DNA of 64,000 nt, taken from the NCBI RefSeq assembly GCF_003412465.1, contig NZ_QTJV01000009.1, forward strand, positions 1 to 64,000, given 5' to 3'. Both the position numbers and the translations under genes were made by a program. The DNA is from Chitinophaga silvisoli. Lineage in GTDB: Bacteria > Bacteroidota > Bacteroidia > Chitinophagales > Chitinophagaceae. This document shows, piece by piece, positions 1 through 8,877 of this stretch. The notes under the pieces were generated by a model. That model had not been told where the DNA came from. It was given only the letters and a program-made list of their open reading frames with translations, and ran no database searches. Positions within the stretch are counted from its first letter, which is position 1. Each line of letters begins with the position of its first letter.

Positions 1-1701
1 CCTTCAGGATCCGTATCATTTGTCAGTACATTGCCTATTGCGTCGGTATCCTCATTGACAGTCACTGCATCGTTTACTGCTACCGGTGCATCATTTACTG
101 CTGTTACTGTAAAGATTACGGTTCCTGTATCACACATGCTTGGAGTACCATTATCACATACCTTATACTTCAAACTATCCAGGCCATTGAAGTCCTGGTT
201 AGGTGTATAAGTGAAGCTACCATCCGCATTCAATACTACGGTACCATGCACAGGCGCTGTCACCAATGAAGCGGTCAATGCATCGCCTTCAGGATCTGTA
301 TCATTAGTTAATACATTGCCAATAGCATCAGTATCTTCATTAACAGTTACTGCGTCATTTACTGCTACAGGAGCATCATTTACTGCTGTTACTGTAAAGA
401 TTACAGTTCCAGTATCACACATGCTTGGAGTACCATTATCACAAACCTTATACTTCAAACTATCCAGGCCATTGAAGTCCTGGTTAGGTGTATAAGTAAA
501 GCTACCATCTGCATTCAACACTACGGTTCCATGCACTGGCGCTGTCACTAAAGAAGCGGTCAATGCATCTCCTTCAGGATCAGTATCATTTGTTAATACA
601 TTGCCTATTGCATCAGTATCCTCATTGACAGTCACCGCATCGTTTACCGCTACCGGTGCATCATTTACTGCTGTTACTGTAAAGATTACAGTTCCAGTAT
701 CACACATGCTTGGAGTACCATTATCACATACCTTATACTTCAAACTATCAAGGCCATTGAAGTCCTGGTTAGGTGTATAAGTGAAGCTACCATCCGCATT
801 CAATACTACGGTACCATGCACAGGCGCTGTCACCAATGAAGCGGTCAATGCATCGCCTTCAGGATCTGTATCATTAGTTAATACATTGCCAATAGCATCA
901 GTATCTTCATTAACAGTTACTGCGTCATTTACTGCTACAGGAGCATCATTTACTGCTGTTACTGTAAAGATTACAGTTCCAGTATCACACATGCTTGGAG
1001 TACCATTATCACAAACCTTATACTTCAAACTATCCAGGCCATTGAAGTCCTGGTTAGGTGTATAAGTAAAGCTACCATCTGCATTCAACACTACTGTTCC
1101 ATGCACTGGCGCTGTCACTAAAGAAGCGGTCAATGCATCTCCTTCTACATCCGTATCATTCGTCAGCACATTACCTATTCCATCTGTATCTTCCACCACT
1201 GTCACCGAATCTTTCACCGCCACCGGTGCATCATTTACAGCTGTCACCGTAAACATTACCGTACCCGTATCACACATCGAAGGAACTCCATTATCACATA
1301 CCTGGTACTTCAAACTATCCAACCCATTAAAATCCTTATCAGGTGTATAAGTATAACTACCATCCGCATTCAACACCACCGCACCATGCACAGGTGCTGT
1401 GATCAGAGATGCTGTCAACGCATCACCATCCGCATCCGTATCATTCGTCAGCACATTACCACCTTTCTCTACATCCTCTACCACCGTCACCGCATCATCC
1501 GTAGCTACCGGCGAATGATTCACCTTCTTCACCGTAATATTCACGGTAATGATTGATGAACTATGCCCATCACTCACCGTTACCGTAAACACATCCGTAC
1601 CTACATAGCCCGCAGCCGGTATATATTTATATGTACCATCACTATTCACCGTCACCGTACCATGGGCCGGGTTCGTAGCTTTCGTAAACGTAATCGCCTC
1701 C
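1..1701 (-). repeat. 285-bp tandem repeat array with 570-bp higher-order unit
   Basis: The motif starting CCTTCAGGAT recurs at 1, 286, 571 and 856, with diverged versions at 1141 and 1426, an exact 285-bp period (95 codons). Segments 211-495 and 781-1065 read as identical, and differences beside them are single bases, so the recently copied unit is a 570-bp pair. The repeats encode the Big_9-like modules of the adhesin. The array continues past the left edge. Confidence 0.9.
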
Positions 1702-4700
1702 CCATCCAGGTCCGTCGCCGTCACTTTACTATCCAGCTCCGTATCCTGGTTGATCTCCTCATGCGTATCCGGACCATATGGTATATCATTCACCGCCGTA
1801 ATACCCAGCGATATCGTACCACTAGCCGTCTTCGTACCACCCGCACCCGTATTTCCATTATCAGAAACCGTCACCGTAATCGTCTCTGAAGCCGGAGGCG
1901 TATGAGACGCTGAATACGTCAGGTTACCACCTGAGATATAACTATTAATTGCAGACACAGTACCTGAAAGCGTCACACTGCCACCAGACCCTGTCACCGT
2001 CACTCCAGCTACCGTTGCAGTATTAAACCAACCCGTCGGCACTGTAAACGTCGCCGATACTGTACCCGTACCTGCATCCACATCTGCAAAAGACACATCC
2101 TTCAGTGATGCCGGTGTATCCTCCGTTACCGCCAGTCCCGTAGGCAGCGACATCGTAGGCGCATCATTCACCGGCGTAATATTAATCGTCATCGTCGCCG
2201 CTGTCGTAGCATAAGACGTTCCATCTGAGCCATTCCACTGGAAAGAAGTCGTTCCATTCCAATTCGCCGTAGGCGTAAACACAATCTTACTCAGATCTGC
2301 CGCCACTATCTCCTGCCCCACCGTAATGTTCGTTCCGTTCAATTTGAAACTACCATTCAATGGCAGACTCAAAATCTTTACCTTGGACAACGCCGTTCCA
2401 TCCGGATCATTATATACACTTGTGAAATTAGCCGCCGTAAATGCTAAAGCAGCATCCTCCGGACCAGACACACTATTATCTGACACTGTCGGCAGATTAT
2501 TCACCACCGCCGATACCGTAAATGAATAAGTCGCACGATCTGTGTTACTATCATTATTCTTAATCGTCACTACTGCCGTATAAGTACCAATCGCATGTGA
2601 TGCCGGATTGAAAGTCACCACGAAACCTAAACCGCTGCCGCTGCCAAGACTCGTACCGGAAGGCTGCGAACTCACTGTAAAACCAGCATCTCCACTAATT
2701 GTTACAATCGGTGTATTCGTCAGCGTAATCGTACCTGTACCAATGTTCTGCACCGTAAATGAATGACCCAATGCACCACCGGTAGAAGTCAGCACACCAT
2801 AATTAGTACCATCCGTAGTGGAAGTCGTTGTTCTATTATCCGCAATAGTCTGCCCATTTCCACTCACACTCACCATAGGTGTCGTCAGGATATAAATACT
2901 GGTTGTAGAAGACGGCCCCGTTTCCTTCCCATCATTCACTTCCACTGTGATAGTACGCGTAGTGGTATTCGGCGTACCCAATGTGTTCATATACTGGATC
3001 AACTTCAGCGCCTCCGCATATGCCGCAGCAGATGCCACCCCTGACAAACGGATCGTATCCGTATTTGCACCTGAAACAGTAATACCGGAAGGCATCGTAC
3101 CATTCACAATCAGGTACTCTGAACTTCCGTTCTTATCATTCGTCAATACAATCTTTGCACTGGAAATATTATCACCATCCGGATCAGTAACTGTTACATC
3201 ATTATCTGCGATATTTGCCCCTGTGGCACTACCCGCAGCGAAATAATTGATGAAGTTCTTTGCCGTCGCTCCTGAACTGCTATCAAGGTCCAGGTTTACC
3301 ACCGGGCAGTTATTCACCGCAATCTGTGAAGAAATCAGGTTATTGTCGTAATAACACTCTTTATATTTACTGTTCTGATTCGCCAGGCTAGCCAATGTAA
3401 AAGGCGTGCCCACTGCATGCCCTACCCCGCCAGATACAAATGAACCATTGTCATTCAGTACCATGGACAGCGGAATATTTACATTACTAAAGCTGCTCAG
3501 ATCCAGGTTAAAATCAAACGAACGGCACTCTCCCTGGGGAATATCCTGGTTGAAAGTACCTGTATATAATAATATCGCAGCCGGATCGGTAGTCGGATCA
3601 CCGGAATAGAAAGATACCGGCATACCACCACTGCTGTTGCCCGAACCCGGGTTACATACATTCACGGTTGCCTTCACGATATTACAGGAGCTACCCTTCG
3701 TAAAGGTGATACCCGCTGCTGTACTAAACGCCACATCCGGACGTGAACCATAATAGTCACAGGACAAGAGGAACTGGTAACTTGGATTTGCCAGACCTGT
3801 TTTATTAATTACTGTCAGCTGACTCTTATCGGACGACAGGAAGAAACTGATATCATAAACTGCACCTGAGTTCTTAAAACCAACAGTACCAGAAGCTGTG
3901 CGCGTACTGGTACTATCCAGTGGCACATTCTTAAATGCATAGTTGTCATCCCTCCGGGTAGTACCACTCAAACCTACCTGCTGGTAGAAATAACCAGTCA
4001 CCGTTTTAGCCGTCAGGTCTATATATCCATATGCCGCCAGGGAGTTCTCATTACTTTCCCTGTCGGTATTTACGGCATTACCCGTTTCATTGAAATAAAT
4101 AAAGTTCGTACCTGAAGGAATGGTGAAGGTGCGCTTCGCTCCCCAGGTATAACTACCATCAAGAATCGCAGAGATATCTGAATCGATAAACTCCGTACTC
4201 ATTCCCAATCCCACACGTGAATAAAACTCCACTACATACGCATCGTCAAAATCTCTCGCATAGTTTGCATCTCTCTTGATAATCAGGTTGCCATTCGATA
4301 CATAGATCCTGGGATTGTATAAACCTACTGCACCATCAGTTGTGAGCTTGCCGGTATAGTCACCTGAAATTTTACCGGAAGACACCATATCACTTGTAGC
4401 TGTCGTGGCCTTGTTACTGATCACATACGTCGATCTCCTGGTCACAGAACCACCATTCGCCAAGGTCACAAAACCATTCAGGGTACCAGCAGTCAGATCA
4501 AGCCCAAAGCGCATATTCGCATACCCCTCTTCCGTACCGGATGCTGAGTTCAGATCGGTATAACTGGAGTTTGTGCCTTTTCCGGAGATAAACACAATCT
4601 CAGCACCTGCAGGAATAGGAATACTCAGATCGGTATTTGTTGTCGTAGTTCCGTGCAACAAAGCTCTGATCTGAGGATCGAGGGGGCTTAAAGAGTTATT

Positions 4701-5249
4701 GTAAGGAGAAAGGTATTCTACATAATAAGAAGAATGGGTCGCGGTTGCATTTTCCTGGATCGTCAGTGTACTGCCTGAAATAGAAAATTTCACGTTGTTG
4801 AGGTAAGGCAATGCATCCCCTATTTTACTGGCCTGTGGAATGGTATCACCAAGCGCCACATTCTTCCAGCCATATACGTTCGTACCAGAACCATCAGTAT
4901 TGGTATTCTTCGCATAGTTTACATAACCGGAAGAGGTTTTGTTGCCCACATCAATGATGGCATTGATGGTGATAAAGTCCTCATCTCCCTGGTCGTAATC
5001 GGAAGTACCCGTAGTGATACCTGTTTCTGAGGAAACATATACCGCTATGGACTTGGTACCTGTGGGGATGGTAAATGTAGGGGCAGCGCCGCCGGGAGCC
5101 CGGTACTTTGTTTCAAAACCTAGTACGTCGGCTCTTTTACCACCGCTGGGACTACATGGACTAAAAGGTAACTGGCCCTTCGCCAGAAACGGGAACGCTA
5201 TTAAGCAGATGCAAATGCTTAACGCTACTTTAATGAAATTTTCTTTCAT
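1..5249 (-). CDS. Giant secreted adhesin-like protein with Ig/cadherin-like repeats (C-terminus beyond window)
   Basis: An open minus-strand frame runs from an ATG at 5249 to the left edge, at least 1749 residues. Residues 1-22 form a signal peptide (MKENFIKVALSICICLIAFP, then AKGQ). Residues 23 to about 640 are a secreted region I do not recognise. It is followed by a cadherin-like segment (IADNDVTVTDPDGDN), a choice-of-anchor-D/HYDIN-like segment, and further cadherin-like modules ending in ITPVNDAP. The visible end is an array of about 95-residue modules of the Big_9/tandem-95 type, with motifs GNVLTNDTD, NADGSFTYTPNQDFNGLD and VNDAPVA. Such proteins in Bacteroidota are surface-exposed or secreted and act in adhesion or matrix binding. 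The substrate cannot be told. The sorting signal would be at the C-terminus, outside the window, so type IX secretion is only a guess. Confidence 0.85.
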   Translation of the reverse strand, partial: MKENFIKVALSICICLIAFPFLAKGQLPFSPCSPSGGKRADVLGFETKYRAPGGAAPTFTIPTGTKSIAVYVSSETGITTGTSDYDQGDEDFITINAIIDVGNKTSSGYVNYAKNTNTDGSGTNVYGWKNVALGDTIPQASKIGDALPYLNNVKFSISGSTLTIQENATATHSSYYVEYLSPYNNSLSPLDPQIRALLHGTTTTNTDLSIPIPAGAEIVFISGKGTNSSYTDLNSASGTEEGYANMRFGLDLTAGTLNGFVTLANGGSVTRRSTYVISNKATTATSDMVSSGKISGDYTGKLTTDGAVGLYNPRIYVSNGNLIIKRDANYARDFDDAYVVEFYSRVGLGMSTEFIDSDISAILDGSYTWGAKRTFTIPSGTNFIYFNETGNAVNTDRESNENSLAAYGYIDLTAKTVTGYFYQQVGLSGTTRRDDNYAFKNVPLDSTSTRTASGTVGFKNSGAVYDISFFLSSDKSQLTVINKTGLANPSYQFLLSCDYYGSRPDVAFSTAAGITFTKGSSCNIVKATVNVCNPGSGNSSGGMPVSFYSGDPTTDPAAILLYTGTFNQDIPQGECRSFDFNLDLSSFSNVNIPLSMVLNDNGSFVSGGVGHAVGTPFTLASLANQNSKYKECYYDNNLISSQIAVNNCPVVNLDLDSSSGATAKNFINYFAAGSATGANIADNDVTVTDPDGDNISSAKIVLTNDKNGSSEYLIVNGTMPSGITVSGANTDTIRLSGVASAAAYAEALKLIQYMNTLGTPNTTTRTITVEVNDGKETGPSSTTSIYILTTPMVSVSGNGQTIADNRTTTSTTDGTNYGVLTSTGGALGHSFTVQNIGTGTITLTNTPIVTISGDAGFTVSSQPSGTSLGSGSGLGFVVTFNPASHAIGTYTAVVTIKNNDSNTDRATYSFTVSAVVNNLPTVSDNSVSGPEDAALAFTAANFTSVYNDPDGTALSKVKILSLPLNGSFKLNGTNITVGQEIVAADLSKIVFTPTANWNGTTSFQWNGSDGTSYATTAATMTINITPVNDAPTMSLPTGLAVTEDTPASLKDVSFADVDAGTGTVSATFTVPTGWFNTATVAGVTVTGSGGSVTLSGTVSAINSYISGGNLTYSASHTPPASETITVTVSDNGNTGAGGTKTASGTISLGITAVNDIPYGPDTHEEINQDTELDSKVTATDLDGEAITFTKATNPAHGTVTVNSDGTYKYIPAAGYVGTDVFTVTVSDGHSSSIITVNITVKKVNHSPVATDDAVTVVEDVEKGGNVLTNDTDADGDALTASLITAPVHGAVVLNADGSYTYTPDKDFNGLDSLKYQVCDNGVPSMCDTGTVMFTVTAVNDAPVAVKDSVTVVEDTDGIGNVLTNDTDVEGDALTASLVTAPVHGTVVLNADGSFTYTPNQDFNGLDSLKYKVCDNGTPSMCDTGTVIFTVTAVNDAPVAVNDAVTVNEDTDAIGNVLTNDTDPEGDALTASLVTAPVHGTVVLNADGSFTYTPNQDFNGLDSLKYKVCDNGTPSMCDTGTVIFTVTAVNDAPVAVNDAVTVNEDTDAIGNVLTNDTDPEGDALTASLVTAPVHGTVVLNADGSFTYTPNQDFNGLDSLKYKVCDNGTPSMCDTGTVIFTVTAVNDAPVAVNDAVTVNEDTDAIGNVLTNDTDPEGDALTASLVTAPVHGTVVLNADGSFTYTPNQDFNGLDSLKYKVCDNGTPSMCDTGTVIFTVTAVNDAPVAVNDAVTVNEDTDAIGNVLTNDTDPE

Positions 5250-5637
5250 AGGTATGCGAAAAAGTGCGCGGACGTGAAGCCAGTGATTTCATAGATTTCA
5301 GGTGATTGTTGTACCATAGAAGCGGTCAAGACTCACCTTGGCCCAAAGAAAATACAGGTGATGATGTTGACATCACGAACAATGCGAATTTTACTGAACA
5401 ATGCGTTTTTTGGTTAGAGTAAGCCAGAATTTTCGTACTGATTACAGGCATCCTCCTTACCTAAAGAGCAAATATATAAATATTTGTCGTATATATTTAA
5501 AAAATAATTTAGAGTAATGTTTGATTTGCAGGTTATAAGGTGCTCATTGGGATAAAAGGGATATTTACATAAGCTGGAAAATTGGGGGGCTTTCAGGAAT
5601 ATCCACCCAATATAGCGCCCCCGTTTAGATTTAAATA
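5250..5637. other. Intergenic region upstream of the adhesin
   Basis: AT-rich spacer between the adhesin start and the stop of the SpoIIAA-like gene. The minus strand has one match to the Bacteroidota -7 consensus TAnnTTTG (TATATTTG, 5476-5469), about 220 bp before the adhesin ATG, but I see no -33 element at the expected spacing. An 82-codon frame at 5414-5662 shows no recognisable protein character. I see no RNA gene. Confidence 0.4.
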
Positions 5638-6009
5638 TTATTGTTGCCCTGTAGACACCCATTGTACTGCCTCCGAAAACTGTTCCGCCGGAAAGCCCCT
5701 GAATGTACCCGGCACAAAAATGCTAAATACATCAGTAAATTTATTCAGGAACTCAGAACCAGATACAATCGCTACCCTGTTCCACTTCGAAATCTCCATA
5801 ATACCTAAAAGCGCATCCTGCAACCATGCTCCCATGGTCCAGTTTTTCAAGGGCGTTTCTATAATCATGAGGTAGTTCAGCTCCCCGGTCCTATTTACCA
5901 GCTCCCTCACAACAGGGTCTACAATATTCAGAAAATTGTCCTGCGTTACTTCGCCGGTGGCCCTGAAGCCCACCATATTATTGGGCATGGATGGAAGAAT
6001 TTCTATCAT
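5638..6009 (-). CDS. SpoIIAA-like (STAS/SEC14-fold) protein
   Basis: This 123-residue cytosolic protein has the length and pattern of the SpoIIAA-like family (PF11964): an N-terminal strand (MVGFRATGEVT), a central NYLMIIETPLKNW stretch and the family-like segment NRVAIVSGSEFLNKF. The family resembles anti-sigma-factor antagonists and lipid-binding SEC14 domains. Its members mostly have no known function and usually lack the phosphorylatable serine of real antagonists. It is divergent from the AraC-type regulator that starts 70 bp away, so the two may share a control region. The molecular role is unknown. Confidence 0.7.
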   Translation of the reverse strand: MIEILPSMPNNMVGFRATGEVTQDNFLNIVDPVVRELVNRTGELNYLMIIETPLKNWTMGAWLQDALLGIMEISKWNRVAIVSGSEFLNKFTDVFSIFVPGTFRGFPAEQFSEAVQWVSTGQQ

Positions 6010-6058
6010 CAGATTCGTTTACAAAAAGCTGGTACAAAAGTCTTGCCTACATTTATCG

Positions 6059-6066
6059 TATATTTG
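6059..6066 (+). promoter_or_regulatory. Possible -7 box before the AraC gene
   Basis: TATATTTG fits the Bacteroidota sigma -7 consensus TAnnTTTG exactly and lies 13 bp before the chosen ATG. No convincing -33 TTTG is found 19-21 bp upstream, and transcription from it would leave a very short leader, so the call is weak. Confidence 0.3.
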
Positions 6067-6078
6067 AATTTTACAACT

Positions 6079-6984
6079 ATGAAGATTATCTCCGTCGCGG
6101 ATTTTTACCAGGCTAAAAATATGCCCCTGCCAGCAACTATCAGCAGGGAAATTGGTCATTTCAATGTGTTTGACGTGGCTGAAATTGCAGAAATGCATAA
6201 AAAAACTGCTACCATGCCCTACAATAGAAGGGCTTTCTATAAAATCAATCTCATTATAGGCCGTAACCGGGCAGAGTATGCGGATAAGGTGATTAATATC
6301 GATAAATGTGCCCTGATCTTTTCTACGCCAAGAATCCCATATAACTGGGTGCCACAGGATCCTGCACAGGCAGGTAATTTCTGCATCTTTACTGAAGAGT
6401 TTATGCTTCCCTCCAAAACAGGCCTGGTGCTAGAAGAGTTGCCTATCTTTAAATCAGGTGGCTACCCTGTATTTGAAGTCACAGATGAAATAAGGGAAGA
6501 AATTCAACCCATCTTTAAGAAGATGATTAAAGAGATGTCGTCTAATTACGCCTATAAATACGACCTCATTCGCAATTACATTATAGAACTGATTCATTAC
6601 GGGCAGAAACTGCAACCTGCTACAGCACTATACCCCACACATAATGCGGGTTCCAGGGTATCCTCTCTCTTCGTGGAATTAATGGAAAGGCAGTTTCCTA
6701 TTGAGTCTACCAGACAGCAATTACAACTCCGCACGGCAAAGGATTATGCTGACCGATTGGCAATTCATGTGAATCACCTGAACAAAGTGCTGAAAGAGCA
6801 GACAGGGAAAACCACTACGGACCTGATCAGCAGCCGCATCACACAGGAGGCGAAGATCCTGCTTAAACAAACTAACTGGACGATATCTGAAATCGGTTAT
6901 TGCCTGGGGTTTGAAGAGGTAGCGCATTTTTCTAATTTCTTTAGAAAACAAACCAGTCTCTCCCCTGTTGCTTTCAGGGAATAA
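6079..6984 (+). CDS. AraC-family transcriptional regulator
   Basis: The protein has 301 residues from the ATG at 6079. The frame is open to a TTG at 6043, but that start would place a good -7-like box inside the gene, so the ATG is preferred. Residues 1 to about 190 form a cupin-like sensor domain. Residues about 205-301 carry the double helix-turn-helix, with YADRLAIHVNHLNKVLKE in the first and the typical WTISEIGYCLGFEEVAHFSN-type signature in the second, followed by FFRKQTSLSP. The inducer and targets are unknown. The stop codon lies inside the first unit of the downstream 33-bp minisatellite. Confidence 0.9.
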   Translation: MKIISVADFYQAKNMPLPATISREIGHFNVFDVAEIAEMHKKTATMPYNRRAFYKINLIIGRNRAEYADKVINIDKCALIFSTPRIPYNWVPQDPAQAGNFCIFTEEFMLPSKTGLVLEELPIFKSGGYPVFEVTDEIREEIQPIFKKMIKEMSSNYAYKYDLIRNYIIELIHYGQKLQPATALYPTHNAGSRVSSLFVELMERQFPIESTRQQLQLRTAKDYADRLAIHVNHLNKVLKEQTGKTTTDLISSRITQEAKILLKQTNWTISEIGYCLGFEEVAHFSNFFRKQTSLSPVAFRE

Positions 6985-7210
6985 CTACTTTCCATTCACA
7001 CCTAAGATCTGAAATAACTTCTTCCCATTCACCCTTAAGATGTGAAATAACCTCTTCCCATTTACCCATAAGATTTGAAATAACTTCCTTCCATTCACAC
7101 TTAAGATTTGAAACAACTTCTTCCCATTCACCCTCAAGATTTGAAATAACTTCCTCCCTTTCACACCTTAGATTTGAAATAACCTCCTCCCATTCACACC
7201 CAAGATTTGA
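6980..7210. repeat. 33-bp minisatellite, seven units
   Basis: Seven head-to-tail 33-bp units (6980, 7013, 7046, 7079, 7112, 7145, 7178), each like AATAACTTCTTCCCATTCAC followed by CC-TAAGATTTGA. They differ from each other at a few positions. There are no spacers, so this is not CRISPR. The first unit contains the TAA stop of the AraC gene. Read on the minus strand (6974-7219) the array is an open 81-residue frame of an 11-residue repeat (EWEEVISNLKC and variants) starting MQNSNLGC. Because 33 is a multiple of 3 the frame could be open by chance, so coding is uncertain. Confidence 0.85.
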
Positions 7211-7387
7211 ATTTTGCAAGCCCGGGCAGATCTACGCAATCATCTCCCCGTGAATTCACTATTTCTTAACAAGAAACCCGTTGAGAATCATCATCAAACT
7301 GCCCATAAGGTTTTGTTAAAACTCCCAGGCCTTCATCGGGAATAAAAAATTAATCTAATTTTACCCGATAACCGTAACCGTATTTTT

Positions 7388-8410
7388 ATGAGACCTATAC
7401 TCTTAATTCCATTCGCGCTATTCGTCCTCAGCGCCTGTAGCAAAAACAATGATACTGATACCTCTTCAGGATCCAACAATGATAGTGCTCCTGCCGACAC
7501 CATTACCACTACCAGCGATTACAAGCAATCCATGCGTGACTTCGTGATCGGCATCAGCAAGTATGCGAAAGCCGCTCATAACGGGTTTATTGTAGTTCCA
7601 CAAAATGGGATTGAGCTGGTGACTAAAAATGGAGAAAGCACAGGTACACCGGATACTGCTTACCTGAATGCCATCGATGCCAATGGCCAGGAAGACCTGT
7701 ATTACGGGTATGATGATGATGATGTGGCTACGCCCACCAGCACCATCAATTACCTGAATCCCCTGCTGAAGATTTCTAAAAATGCAGGCAATACCATCCT
7801 CGTCACCGACTATTGCTCCACACATTCCAAAATGACGGATTCTTATAACAAGAACAATGCACAGGGCTATATTTCCTTTGCCGCTGATTCTCGTGGACTG
7901 AACGATATTCCGGCATTCCCATCCCCGATTTATGCTGAAAATACAAGTGCTGTGACCAGCATTGGCCAGGTGAAAAACTTCCTTTACCTGATTGATCCGG
8001 CCAGTGGGTTTAATTCTAAAACAGCATTCATCAATGCAGTGAAAGCAACAAACTATGACCTGCTGATCACTGACCTGTATTTTAATAACAGCGCATTTAC
8101 TGCTGCTGAACTGGCAGAACTGAAAAAGAAGGCAAATGGTGGTACAAGGCTTGTGATTTCCTATATGTCCATTGGAGAAGCAGAAGATTACAGGTATTAC
8201 TGGCAGACAAGTTGGGCCACCACTAAACCGGCCTGGTTAGATGCGGAAAATCCAGACTGGAAAGGGAATTTTAAAGTGAAGTATTGGTATAGTGACTGGC
8301 AGAAGATTATTTATGGTAATGATAGCTCTTATACAAAGAAGATCCTAAATGCTGGATTCGATGGTGTATACCTGGATATCATTGATGCATTTGAGTACTA
8401 CGAAAAATAA
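7388..8410 (+). CDS. GH114-like (endo alpha-1,4-polygalactosaminidase superfamily) lipoprotein
   Basis: The 340-residue protein begins with a lipoprotein signal (lipobox LSAC, lipidated Cys17) and a Ser/Asp/Thr-rich linker, so it should sit in a membrane on the periplasmic or outer face. Residues about 200-340 carry TIM-barrel motifs of the TM1410/MJ1477 group to which GH114 belongs: NYDLLITDLYF, RLVISYMSIGEAEDYRYYW and, near the end, GFDGVYLDIIDAFEYYE. Members cleave alpha-1,4-galactosaminoglycan, but many have no measured activity. The chain stops six residues after the DGVYLDI strand. As I recall the family, further barrel elements usually follow, so a shortened form is possible. A palindromic element begins 8 bp after the stop. 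Confidence 0.75.
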   Translation: MRPILLIPFALFVLSACSKNNDTDTSSGSNNDSAPADTITTTSDYKQSMRDFVIGISKYAKAAHNGFIVVPQNGIELVTKNGESTGTPDTAYLNAIDANGQEDLYYGYDDDDVATPTSTINYLNPLLKISKNAGNTILVTDYCSTHSKMTDSYNKNNAQGYISFAADSRGLNDIPAFPSPIYAENTSAVTSIGQVKNFLYLIDPASGFNSKTAFINAVKATNYDLLITDLYFNNSAFTAAELAELKKKANGGTRLVISYMSIGEAEDYRYYWQTSWATTKPAWLDAENPDWKGNFKVKYWYSDWQKIIYGNDSSYTKKILNAGFDGVYLDIIDAFEYYEK

Positions 8411-8417
8411 AATTGGA

Positions 8418-8523
8418 GAGCTTGTATCAAAAGTAACTTGAAGGTGTTGAGAATTACATCAAAAAAAAATCTCTTCACCAGGTACCCGGATTAAATCCCG
8501 GCAATATTACTTTTGATACAAGC
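8418..8523. mobile_element. MITE-like palindromic element, copy 1
   Basis: A 106-bp element bounded by a perfect 17-bp inverted repeat, GCTTGTATCAAAAGTAA at 8420-8436 and its complement at 8507-8523. The interior carries GGTACCCGGATTAAATCCC followed by GGCAA, which is almost unchanged in copy 2. It lies between two convergent genes and could also serve as a transcription terminator. It has no coding capacity and no transposase is nearby. Confidence 0.7.
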
Positions 8524-8525
8524 GC

Positions 8526-8864
8526 TTATTTTTTCTTTTTCTTTGCCGACTTTGCCATCGGGTTATATGCCAACGCCAGCTCAATCCAATAATCAAAATC
8601 CCCCTTGGTACGCATCCCGGTTTCATCTACCAGCACATAGCCCTTCATCGGGCGATTAAACTCCATCTGCCGGCAGCCATTTCTTTCCAGCACCTCATCC
8701 TGCTTAGCCGGGTCTATCCGCACCATCATATCTCCCTTGTATACGCCTACCAGGATCTTGTCATTGTACATAAATGTAAGACCTCCCATCATGCGGAGTT
8801 CCTTTAAATTAGGAAGATCTTCCAGCCGTTCGCGAATGCGGTTTGCAAGTAACTCGTTATCCAT
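8526..8864 (-). CDS. TfoX N-terminal domain protein
   Basis: From the ATG at 8864 the protein has 112 residues. The frame is open further upstream, but that would overlap the end of the hydrolase gene. It is the single TfoX_N fold (PF04993), with LPNLKELRMMGGLTFMYNDK and DMMVRIDP, ending in a lysine run. TfoX/Sxy of Gammaproteobacteria activates competence genes. Stand-alone N-domain proteins in Bacteroidota are common and uncharacterised, so a link to competence should not be assumed. It starts 13 bp after the hydrolase stop and is probably cotranscribed with it. Confidence 0.8.
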   Translation of the reverse strand: MDNELLANRIRERLEDLPNLKELRMMGGLTFMYNDKILVGVYKGDMMVRIDPAKQDEVLERNGCRQMEFNRPMKGYVLVDETGMRTKGDFDYWIELALAYNPMAKSAKKKKK

Positions 8865-8877
8865 AAATGAAAGATAA

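Noticed and set aside
211..1065. Two identical 94-codon plus-strand frames
   Set aside because: They are antisense shadows of the adhesin repeats; the minus-strand frame encodes recognisable Big_9-like modules.
5414..5662. 82-codon minus-strand frame
   Set aside because: Basic, low-complexity sequence with no domain, partly overlapping the SpoIIAA-like gene; no support beyond being open.
6980..7210. CRISPR array
   Set aside because: Units are adjacent without spacers and no cas gene is present.
8526..8864. Competence regulator
   Set aside because: Only the TfoX N-terminal domain is present and no competence genes are nearby.
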